Origin: a bacterium
GTDB taxonomy: Bacteria > Patescibacteriota > Patescibacteriia > JACQRZ01
DNA length: 49,122 nucleotides
Direction of reading: 5' to 3'
Assembly: GCA_023246095.1 (NCBI GenBank)
Contig: JAHFJA010000006.1
Location: forward strand, 1 to 49,122
In this document: positions 10,289-17,149 of the stretch, one piece after another
Layout: each line of letters opens with the position of its first letter
Position numbering within the stretch: position 1 is the stretch's first letter
The notes under the pieces: model-generated
Seen by the model: only the letters and a program-made list of their open reading frames with translations
What the model was told of the DNA's origin: nothing
The model's database searches: none
Made by a program: the position numbers and the translations under genes

Positions 10289-11119
10289 ATGGATGAACTT
10301 AACAATCAACCTGCGAGTGTGCCTAGTGCGTCGAGTGTTTCCAGTGCACCGACAAATCAACCAATGAATAAATTTTCTCCAAAAGCAAGTTTTTTCATGG
10401 GGTTGGGAGCGGGCTTTTTCGTAATTTGTACCATTGGTTTCTTTGTTCTTCTTGGTGTGTTTTTGACCGGGAACAATAAACCATCTTCAGCGCAAGCAGT
10501 GGTAACTCCTCCAGCAACTGCACCCGTTGCCCCTTCAGCACAGGCGCCTGCTGATGCGCCTGCCGCACCTATCTCGGTTAAAGGGTATCAAAAAGATGAT
10601 CACGTCTATGGCGATGTAAACGCGCCTATTACGTTAGTTGTTTTCTCTGATACTGAATGTCCATTTTGCAAACGATTTCATCCAACCATGAAGCAGGTAG
10701 TTGATAACTATAAAGGAAAAGTAAATTTGGTATACCGCCATTTTCCGCTCGCACAGCTTCATAGCAAGGCTCCAAAAGAAGCGGAAGCAACTGAGTGTGC
10801 AGCAGAGTTGGGGGGCAACGCAGGTTTTTGGAAATATCTTGATCGATTGATGGAAATTACTCCATCGAATGATGGACTTGACCCAGCAAAGCTTCCTGAG
10901 ATTGCAAAAGAGGTAGGTCTTGATCAGAAAAAATTTGAAGACTGCTATAAGTCCGGTAAATACGCAGCCAAGGTAAGTGCACAAGAAAATGAAGGGCTCG
11001 CTGCAGGTGCTCAAGGAACCCCTTATGGAATTATCCTTGCCGGAGATCAAAAGATCCCCGTTCCTGGAGCTGTACCATTTGAACAGCTGAAAGCAACGAT
11101 TGATCCATTGATTAAGTAA
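10289..11119 (+). CDS. DsbA-family / thioredoxin-fold membrane-anchored oxidoreductase
   Basis: N-terminal TM, Pro/Ala linker, FSDTECPFCKRFHP CxxC motif, GTPYGIILAG cis-Pro region. Confidence 0.88.
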   Translation: MDELNNQPASVPSASSVSSAPTNQPMNKFSPKASFFMGLGAGFFVICTIGFFVLLGVFLTGNNKPSSAQAVVTPPATAPVAPSAQAPADAPAAPISVKGYQKDDHVYGDVNAPITLVVFSDTECPFCKRFHPTMKQVVDNYKGKVNLVYRHFPLAQLHSKAPKEAEATECAAELGGNAGFWKYLDRLMEITPSNDGLDPAKLPEIAKEVGLDQKKFEDCYKSGKYAAKVSAQENEGLAAGAQGTPYGIILAGDQKIPVPGAVPFEQLKATIDPLIK

Positions 11120-11138
11120 ATGAACGACTGAATTCCAC

Positions 11139-11165
11139 AAAACGACCCTGCCTAAGGGTCGTTTT
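11139..11165 (+). terminator. Rho-independent terminator after DsbA-like gene
   Basis: AAAACGACCCT-GCCTA-AGGGTCGTTTT. Confidence 0.8.
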
Positions 11166-11227
11166 GACATATATTAAATTACGTATTATTTCGTTCAAAA
11201 CGAAGGCGACATTACAGAGGTACTCGA

Positions 11228-11943
11228 TTGGTGTGTAATAATGATATGGAAGCTAACCAACAAAATCATACTGGTGAAATTTGTTTTTTGTATCAGAGGG
11301 ATTTTTTGAGCGCAAGTGAGATTGCCGAGAAATTATCTTTGTCAATTGATGCGGTGTATTATTGTTTGAGAAAAAATAAGATACCACGACGGACAACAAC
11401 AGAACAGAATATAATGAGATTCGAAAAGACACCATCTACCTTCCTATTAATGAGCATCTAAGCGATATTGATAGAGGGTTGTTAATTGCAGGTATTATTA
11501 TGTATTGGTGTGAGGGATCCAAGAGAGGAGATGGAAAGACGGTTGACTTCGCAAACAGCGACCCGACTCTAATTATATTGTTTCTTAAGTTTTTACGATC
11601 ATTGCTCCATGTACAAGAGAAGAAACTACGATGCTATCTGTATTGTTTTGCAAATCAAGATACTGACAACCTTATTGATTATTGGTCAAGCTTAATTGAA
11701 ATCAGGAAAGATCAATTTACCAAGCCGTATGTTCGAGGTGTCTATAATCCAAGTAAAGAGGGAAGAATGCCCTATGGTTTACTACATATAAGATATGCTG
11801 ACAAGAAACTCTTGTCTTTTATCAAAAATTACATTAATATACTCCCATGTGAGTTAATAAGAAATATGGGCGGTTACCGAAGTGGTCAACCGGGGCAGAC
11901 TGTCAGTAAAGGCAGCTTTATTGAGCAATCAATATCGAATTAA
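11228..11943 (+). pseudogene. Homing-endonuclease-like gene (N-terminal HTH, LAGLIDADG-like motif LLIAGIIMYWCEGSK) split by a frameshift
   Basis: Frame-2 ORF 11228..11461 (HTH, IPRRTTTEQNIMRFEKTPSTF) continues in frame 1 (LPINEHLSDIDRGLLIAGIIMYWCEGSKR...); the switch needs a -1 shift near 11437-11445. Confidence 0.6.
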
Positions 11944-12192
11944 TTGGGTGAATTCGGGGAAATCTTCATCTCAATCTTTGGGAAAAGACAATCCCGAGCC
12001 AAGCTAGGAAGGACATAGGTTTCCTAGACGGTGTAGAGACTAGTGAGTGAGTTCCAACAATACTCTCACAAACAGCGCCCAACCCCGCTTCAAATAGCGG
12101 GTGATGATATAGTCCGTGCTCCTAGAAATAGGGGAATTACATGAAATCTGCTGGCATCGCCTTCGAAGGTTCGAATCCTTCACCGCCCACCA
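11868..12192 (+). tRNA. tRNA-Tyr (anticodon GTA), interrupted in the anticodon loop; exons 11868..11903 and 12144..12192
   Basis: 5' exon GGGCGGTTACCGAAGTGGTCAACCGGGGCAGACTGT and 3' exon AAATCTGCTGGCATCGCCTTCGAAGGTTCGAATCCTTCACCGCCCACCA form a class II tRNA: acceptor GGGCGGT/ACCGCCC, anticodon stem GCAGA/TCTGC, loop CTGTAAA, long variable arm, encoded CCA. Confidence 0.93.
11904..12143 (+). other. Group I self-splicing intron inserted between positions 35 and 36 of tRNA-Tyr
   Basis: 5' splice after U (11903), 3' end at G (12143); core elements AATCCCGAGCCAAGC (Q-like), GTGTAGAGACTAG (R-like), GATATAGTCCGT (S-like); possible P1: exon CTGT with intron GCAG (11912-11915), U.G at the splice site. 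Confidence 0.9.
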
Positions 12193-12234
12193 TAGCGCCC
12201 TTGAGGGCACCAAAGGCGTCCTTTTGGGACAGTC

Positions 12235-12306
12235 GCCACTTTAGCTCAGTGGTAGAGCAACACTTTTGTAAAGTGAAGGTCCTGGGTTCGAATCCCAGAA
12301 GTGGCT
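12235..12306 (+). tRNA. tRNA-Thr (anticodon TGT)
   Basis: Acceptor GCCACTT/AAGTGGC, anticodon loop TTTGTAA, T arm CTGGGTTCGAATCCCAG; CCA not encoded. Confidence 0.94.
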
Positions 12307-12369
12307 TATTCCCAGCTCTTGAATAGTTTTTTAAGACATGTTATAGTGTCGGCACCTATTTAAACCACT

Positions 12370-12525
12370 ATGTCACAAGATAATCTCATAAAAATGGAGT
12401 GCGGTAATTGTTCCCAGATAGGGTATTATACCTATAAGAACAAGAAAAAACTCAAGAACCGACTTGAGCTGAAGAAGTATTGCAAAACTTGCCGCGTCCA
12501 CCAGAACCACAAAGAGACCAAGTAA
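12370..12525 (+). CDS. rpmG: 50S ribosomal protein L33 (51 aa; absent from the ORF track)
   Basis: Translation MSQDNLIKMECGNCSQIGYYTYKNKKKLKNRLELKKYCKTCRVHQNHKETK with two CxxC pairs. Confidence 0.92.
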   Translation: MSQDNLIKMECGNCSQIGYYTYKNKKKLKNRLELKKYCKTCRVHQNHKETK

Positions 12526-12543
12526 GGGATGTCCAGAAGAAAC

Positions 12544-12570
12544 AAAAACCTGCGTAACAGCGGGTTTTTG
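12544..12570 (+). terminator. Rho-independent terminator after rpmG
   Basis: AAAAACCTGC-GTAACA-GCGGGTTTTT. Confidence 0.75.
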
Positions 12571-12603
12571 TGTTAAAGAGGAGGTGACTGTCGGGGGGGT
12601 TTC

Positions 12604-13416
12604 CTAAAGGGGGCTTCTTATGTTTTTTAGTATAGGGTTGGTTACTTTTGTGTATAGTTGGGTTGTTCTGATATTGGCGTGCCCCAGAAGCTCTTGTACG
12701 TATCGTACATCGACACCATTTTCCAAGAGGTGAGTAGCAAAGCTATGGCGCAAAGAATGAAATGTTGCTTCTTTTTGAATATTGGCTTTTTTCAGTGCAT
12801 GTTCAAATACTTTTTGCGCGGTTCTTTCGGTGAGTCGACCGCCACATTCGCTTGAAAATACATACTCGTCGAGCTGTTTATGCGAAATCTGATCAATTAT
12901 GACGGGGATTAATTTCTCAGGAAATACGGTAATGCGATCTTTATTGCCTTTTGCACCTTTAACGTGAATTGTCAGCTCGGAAAGATTGATATCCTTTACC
13001 TTCATCGCTGTTACTTCGCTAACGCGCAAACCTCCGGCGTAGGCAAGCGCAATCATTGTTTTGTGTTTTGTGTTAGGGATGACTCGTAGAATGGATTGAA
13101 TTTCATCGCGAGATAAGAAGATAGGGAGTTTACTGGGTGTCTTGGCAAACCGAATATCAAGCTTACTATTAAACTTGAGCACATTCCGACAGAAAAAATT
13201 TATCGCTTGAAGCTTTTGATTAACGCTTTGCGAGGCCATTCCTTGGTCTATTTTGGATAGTAAGTATTGCTTGATGAAGTCGATATCAACAGAATCGAGG
13301 TTACTTTGTTTGGAAGTTAAATATTCAGCCACACAGGCGGAATAGCTTTTGATTGTTTTGGGACTGTAATTACGCAGTCTTAGCTCATTTTCGAGCTTTG
13401 ATAAATAGACATTCAT
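12604..13416 (-). CDS. XerC/XerD-like tyrosine recombinase/integrase
   Basis: N-terminal SAM-like domain (MNVYLSKLENELRLRNYSPKTIKSY), catalytic R (GGLRVSE), HSLRHSFATHL, LGHANIRTTQLYT; start CAT at 13414-13416. Confidence 0.92.
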   Translation of the reverse strand: MNVYLSKLENELRLRNYSPKTIKSYSACVAEYLTSKQSNLDSVDIDFIKQYLLSKIDQGMASQSVNQKLQAINFFCRNVLKFNSKLDIRFAKTPSKLPIFLSRDEIQSILRVIPNTKHKTMIALAYAGGLRVSEVTAMKVKDINLSELTIHVKGAKGNKDRITVFPEKLIPVIIDQISHKQLDEYVFSSECGGRLTERTAQKVFEHALKKANIQKEATFHSLRHSFATHLLENGVDVRYVQELLGHANIRTTQLYTKVTNPILKNIRSPL

Positions 13417-13447
13417 GTATTTATGTATTACTCTTAACCTAAGAGAA

Positions 13448-13476
13448 ATTATACGAAATATTCGGGTAGTATACAA
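13448..13476 (-). promoter_or_regulatory. Sigma70-type promoter of the recombinase gene
   Basis: Minus strand TTGTAT-N17-TATAAT. Confidence 0.6.
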
Positions 13477-13486
13477 TATCTCGTAT
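13451..13486. repeat. 12-bp inverted repeat overlapping the recombinase promoter
   Basis: ATACGAAATATT-(12 nt)-AATATCTCGTAT, 11/12 matched. Confidence 0.6.
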
Positions 13487-13503
13487 GCTATATGTAAACA
13501 CTT

Positions 13504-13577
13504 CGGATATGGAAGAGTTATATGAAATGCCAAAAGGAAATAAGGTATTTGGCACATCATCTAACACGGGATATCCG
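13504..13577. repeat. Nested palindromes between recombinase and first cargo gene
   Basis: Outer CGGATAT (13504-13510)/ATATCCG (13571-13577); inner TGCCAAA (13528-13534)/TTTGGCA (13548-13554). Confidence 0.55.
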
Positions 13578-13589
13578 ACTCACAAGCAC

Positions 13590-13971
13590 TCAGAATAAAA
13601 TTATTTTTTCAAATTCATATGAAGAAAGACAATCTAAACAGCAACCCAGAGTTATCGTGGACATTTCTTGATGGAAGTAAGAGAACAGCTGGAATTCTTG
13701 AAACTGTTGTCATTGGTAAAGGAGAATATTTGCCAGGGTGGAAATGGTCAACACACGCTGGTGTAATAACAGGCAAAGAATCAGAACGGCATGTTGGCTA
13801 TGTGCTTTCAGGTGAAATGATAATCAAAAATTCTAATGGTGATGAGATTATGGTTGGTCCTGGAGAAGCCTTCGAGGCAGACCCTGGACATGATGCGTGG
13901 GTTGTTGGAAACGTCCCTTGTGTTGCTTTGGATTTTACAGATTTAGGATTGAAAAAATAATTTTATTCTGA
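13590..13971. repeat. 23-bp perfect inverted repeats bracketing the cupin gene (13590-13612 and 13949-13971)
   Basis: TCAGAATAAAATTATTTTTTCAA versus TTGAAAAAATAATTTTATTCTGA; about 31 bp with 2 mismatches when extended. Confidence 0.85.
13619..13960 (+). CDS. Cupin-domain protein
   Basis: GYVLSGEMIIKNSNGDEIMVGPGEAFEADPGHDAWVVG cupin motifs. Confidence 0.82.
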   Translation: MKKDNLNSNPELSWTFLDGSKRTAGILETVVIGKGEYLPGWKWSTHAGVITGKESERHVGYVLSGEMIIKNSNGDEIMVGPGEAFEADPGHDAWVVGNVPCVALDFTDLGLKK

Positions 13972-14033
13972 ATGCCTGTTCATCCAAATTTGTCTTCGCT
14001 ACACTACGACAAACTTCGGATATCCTGATACGT

Positions 14034-14201
14034 TATACGCAATTCAAAAAATATTTTTCTAACGGAGAATAAGGAATGATAGGCTTTTAAAAGGAAATAA
14101 ATTTGTTTTTCTTTATTTATCGAGGGGGATAATTTGTGTTTCCCTCCACTTCGTTACAGAAAACGAATTATTTATAAATATTAATTATTAAAGATACTAG
14201 T
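14034..14201 (+). repeat. Repeat B copy 1 (upstream of DHFR-like gene)
   Basis: TATACGCAATTCAAAAAATATTTTTCT... conserved with 15784-15954. Confidence 0.7.
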
Positions 14202-14795
14202 ATGAGAAAAATAACCGTTCTAACAATGATTACATTGGATGGAGTCATGCAAGCACCTGGCGGATCCAAAGAGGATACCGCAGAGGGTTTTAAATATGGC
14301 GGCTGGTCTACGCCGTATATGGATGAAGCGTATGGTAAAGTTGCAGCAGAAGAAATGAAACCAGCAGAATATCTTTTGGGCAGAACAACATTTGAGATTT
14401 TTGCCAGATACTGGCCAGAACATGAAAATGGATGGCCAGGTATCAATAATGGTACGAAATATGTCTTGAGTGGGACTATGAAAAATTCAGATTGGAAAAA
14501 TACCGTTTTTCTCACAAGTCTGGCTGATATCGAAAAGTTAAAAAATTCAGAAGGTCCCGACATACAAGTATGGGGCAGCAGTAAACTCGTTCAACTGTTG
14601 CTTAAGAATGATTTAGTGGACGAACTTCGACTCAAAATTCACCCATTGACAATTGGCGAAGGAAAAAAATTGTTTGGCGATGGCACGATTCCGGCAGCAT
14701 TTGCCTTAATAGAGAGTTCGGTTACACCAAGCGGTGTGATTATTGCCCATTACAAACGAGCTGGAGAAGTCAAGACTGGCACCGTTGGAGATTAA
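14202..14795 (+). CDS. Dihydrofolate reductase / RibD C-terminal domain protein
   Basis: RKITVLTMITLDGVMQAPGG..., LLGRTTFEIFARYWP, DIQVWGSSKLVQLLLKNDLVDELRLKIHPLTIGEGKKLF. Confidence 0.9.
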   Translation: MRKITVLTMITLDGVMQAPGGSKEDTAEGFKYGGWSTPYMDEAYGKVAAEEMKPAEYLLGRTTFEIFARYWPEHENGWPGINNGTKYVLSGTMKNSDWKNTVFLTSLADIEKLKNSEGPDIQVWGSSKLVQLLLKNDLVDELRLKIHPLTIGEGKKLFGDGTIPAAFALIESSVTPSGVIIAHYKRAGEVKTGTVGD

Positions 14796-14821
14796 AGAGA
14801 AAAGAATTTGACGCAAAAAAA

Positions 14822-14880
14822 TTGAAAAATGAAATTCACCCCTGACCCCTCTTTCATTTTTCAAAACGGAAAAAACAAAT
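14822..14880 (+). repeat. Repeat A copy 1: 13-bp perfect hairpin plus conserved loop, downstream of DHFR-like gene
   Basis: TTGAAAAATGAAA-TTCACCCCTGACCCCTC-TTTCATTTTTCAA, followed by AACGGAAAAAACAAAT. Confidence 0.8.
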
Positions 14881-14937
14881 TTCATACAAATACAAAGAAA
14901 AGTATGGATTACAAAGTCACGGAAAAGTATACTACAT

Positions 14938-15027
14938 ATAACAAAGGATATGAGGTTACGAAGCCTTACGACTTCTCCACTCAAATTGCTCCCTATATTC
15001 GCAACTTCTCATATCCTTAAACGTTAT
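14938..15027. repeat. 90-bp imperfect palindrome, attC-like in outline
   Basis: ATAAC-a-AAGGATATGAG-GTTaCGAA-(loop)-TTCGcAAC-tt-CTCATATCCTT-aaac-GTTAT. Confidence 0.75.
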
Positions 15028-15777
15028 CGGAAATAGCAAAAATCTTTCCTTATAGTTTAATATTTTGGATTTTTTTTATTTTGAATGCAAAAATTTTAAA
15101 AATATGGGCAACGAAATAGTAAGCGCGTTCGTACTGGGTCTAATAGGCGGTGTGATTCCCGGCCCAGTTTTGGCGGCCACATTCACGGAAATTTTACAGT
15201 CTGGCATGTTAAAAAGCATGCGGATAATTCTATGGGCAATGTTGACCGAAACCGTTGTTGCCCTAATAAGTTTATTGGCACTATCATCGATGAATTTTTC
15301 TGAGAGCTTTTTCCAGGGTCTTTCGGTAGTCGGGGCCGCCATCCTAATTTGGATTTCGACTTCGATTTGGAAAGTCCACAAAATCGACACCGAAGAAAAA
15401 GTCCATTTCAGTCTGGGTAAAATTTCGGCGATGATTCTGGCTAATGGTGTGCTGTGGACTTTCTGGATCACCGTGTGTGTGCCGAAAGCGATTATGTTGA
15501 ATAATAAGGCGGCTTTCGGCAATTACTTGTTCTTGCTACTCGTCGAAATCGGATGGCTCATTTCCACTGTTCTGGTTGCAGTGATATTTTCAAGATTCAG
15601 AAAAATTCTTTCCAACCCAAAAGTCGTGCCAATTATTTTTAAAATTTTTGCTCTTGTATTCGTGTATTTCGCTGTCGATATGGTTTATAGAAGTATCAGG
15701 TTTTTCCTGACCTAACAAGATAAAAAAATTCCAAAATCAATAGTAAGGAAGAAAGATTTTTTGCTACATCAGATAAC
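15023..15777. repeat. ~61-bp imperfect inverted repeats bracketing the LysE-like gene (15023-15083 and 15716-15777)
   Basis: Left GTTATCGGAAATAGCAAAAATCTTTCCTTATAGTTTAATATTTTGGATTTTTTTTATTTTG; right (revcomp) GTTATCTGATGTAGCAAAAAATCTTTCTTCCTTACTATTGATTTTGGAATTTTTTTATCTTG. Confidence 0.8.
15104..15715 (+). CDS. LysE/RhtB-like membrane transporter
   Basis: MGNEIVSAFVLGLIGGVIPGPVLAATFTEIL, multiple TM helices; ATG 15104 preferred over TTG 15065. Confidence 0.7.
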   Translation: MGNEIVSAFVLGLIGGVIPGPVLAATFTEILQSGMLKSMRIILWAMLTETVVALISLLALSSMNFSESFFQGLSVVGAAILIWISTSIWKVHKIDTEEKVHFSLGKISAMILANGVLWTFWITVCVPKAIMLNNKAAFGNYLFLLLVEIGWLISTVLVAVIFSRFRKILSNPKVVPIIFKIFALVFVYFAVDMVYRSIRFFLT

Positions 15778-15783
15778 ACGCTA

Positions 15784-15954
15784 TATACGCAATTTAAAAA
15801 ATATTTTTCTTAAGGTAAAATGAAGATAGGGTTTCAAAATATGGATAAATTTGATTTTTTCTTTTATTGTAAATGGGAATAATATTGTATTTTCTTCTGC
15901 TTCGCTACAAAAATGAATCATTTTATGAACTTTTAATTGTTAAGGGATATTATT
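15784..15954 (+). repeat. Repeat B copy 2 (upstream of PhnB-like gene)
   Basis: TATACGCAATTTAAAAAATATTTTTCT... diverged copy of 14034-14201. Confidence 0.7.
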
Positions 15955-16854
15955 ATGGAAAACAATATGCAAAAAATAACGCCAAACCTATGGTTTTACG
16001 GAAACGCTAAAGAAGCCGCGGATTTTTATACCTCTGTTTTTTCCGATGCCAAAATCGTCGCAACTTCGCACTATCCAAAGAGTAAAGAAGAGGGGCTCGC
16101 CGACTTCCAGCTAAATATGGCCAGTAAAGTATTGACGGTTGACTTCGACGTTATGGATTTTCGTTTCGTGGCTATCAATGCAGGACCTGAGTTTACTCCT
16201 AATCCTTCTATATCATTCTTTATCACACTGGATTCCAAAGAAGAAATTGACGAGTTGTGGGGAAAGCTTGGAGATGGCGGAAAAGAATTGATGCCGCTCT
16301 CAAAGTATCCATTTAGCGAGTACTACGGCTGGTTGCAAGATAAGTACAATGTGAGCTGGCAGCTTATTTTGAACAATCCCGAGGGCGACCAGCGACCGAA
16401 AGTGATGCCTTCATTTCTCTTTACGCAAGACAAAAGTGGAAAAGCAAAGGAAGCAAGAGATTTCTATCTCTCAGTTTTCAAGGATTCAAAAGAAGGTATT
16501 ACCGCGCTTTTCGAAGAAGATGCCCAAGTTGGTCAAAAGAAGGGAGACGTAATGTTTTCTGATTTCATGCTTGAAAATGTGTGGCTGGCTGCCATGGATG
16601 GTGGAAACCCACACGAATTTACCTTCAATGAAGGAGTATCACTTTCGATTAGTTGCAAAGACCAAGACGAAATTGACTATTACTGGGAGAAGCTCACAGC
16701 GGACGGCGGTGAGGAAAGTGTTTGTGGCTGGCTCAAAGACAAATATGGCGTAATTTGGCAAGTCGTGCCTGCGAATATGGAAGAGCTTATGAAGCGGTCG
16801 AATGCATTCAAAATCATGATGCAGCAAAAGAAAATAATTATTGCCGAGTATTAA
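15955..16854 (+). CDS. Tandem PhnB/VOC (glyoxalase-fold) domain protein
   Basis: Two copies of the PhnB pattern (ITPNLWFYGNAKEAADFYTSVF... and VMPSFLFTQDKSGKAKEARDFYLSVF...). Confidence 0.88.
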   Translation: MENNMQKITPNLWFYGNAKEAADFYTSVFSDAKIVATSHYPKSKEEGLADFQLNMASKVLTVDFDVMDFRFVAINAGPEFTPNPSISFFITLDSKEEIDELWGKLGDGGKELMPLSKYPFSEYYGWLQDKYNVSWQLILNNPEGDQRPKVMPSFLFTQDKSGKAKEARDFYLSVFKDSKEGITALFEEDAQVGQKKGDVMFSDFMLENVWLAAMDGGNPHEFTFNEGVSLSISCKDQDEIDYYWEKLTADGGEESVCGWLKDKYGVIWQVVPANMEELMKRSNAFKIMMQQKKIIIAEY

Positions 16855-16857
16855 GAA

Positions 16858-17145
16858 ATGAGCCATATGAATGAAAAGGAAATTGCAACCGGCTTTGTTC
16901 ACAAAGTACCTGCTGATTTAAAGGAAATCTTAACTTCTAATCCTGATGTGATCGAAAGATGGAACAAGTTAACTCCTGTTGCACGCAACGAGTGGATATG
17001 TTGGGTTACGATTGTCAAAAAACCAGAAACAAGAAAAGAGCATCTTGTTCGTTTGCAAGAAGATATTCTTATAGGGAAAAAGAGGCCATGTTGTTGGCCT
17101 GGTTGTCCTCATCGCAGAGAAAGTGCGAAAAAATGGTTTAAATAA
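16858..17145 (+). CDS. YdeI/OmpD-associated-family-like small protein
   Basis: VPADLKEILTSNPDVIERWNKLTPVARNEWICWV... family-like pattern. Confidence 0.65.
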   Translation: MSHMNEKEIATGFVHKVPADLKEILTSNPDVIERWNKLTPVARNEWICWVTIVKKPETRKEHLVRLQEDILIGKKRPCCWPGCPHRRESAKKWFK

Positions 17146-17149
17146 GAAT

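Noticed and set aside
11395-11481. Programmed -1 ribosomal frameshifting in the endonuclease-like gene
   Set aside because: No X XXY YYZ slippery heptamer is visible in the needed frame around 11395-11446; decay or sequence error is simpler.
12141-12326. ORF 12141..12326 (61 aa)
   Set aside because: It is a translation of the tRNA-Tyr 3' exon and tRNA-Thr.
14829-15020. ORFs 14829..15020 (+) and 14706..14984 (-)
   Set aside because: They run across repeat A and the attC-like palindrome; composition fits noncoding AT-rich sequence.
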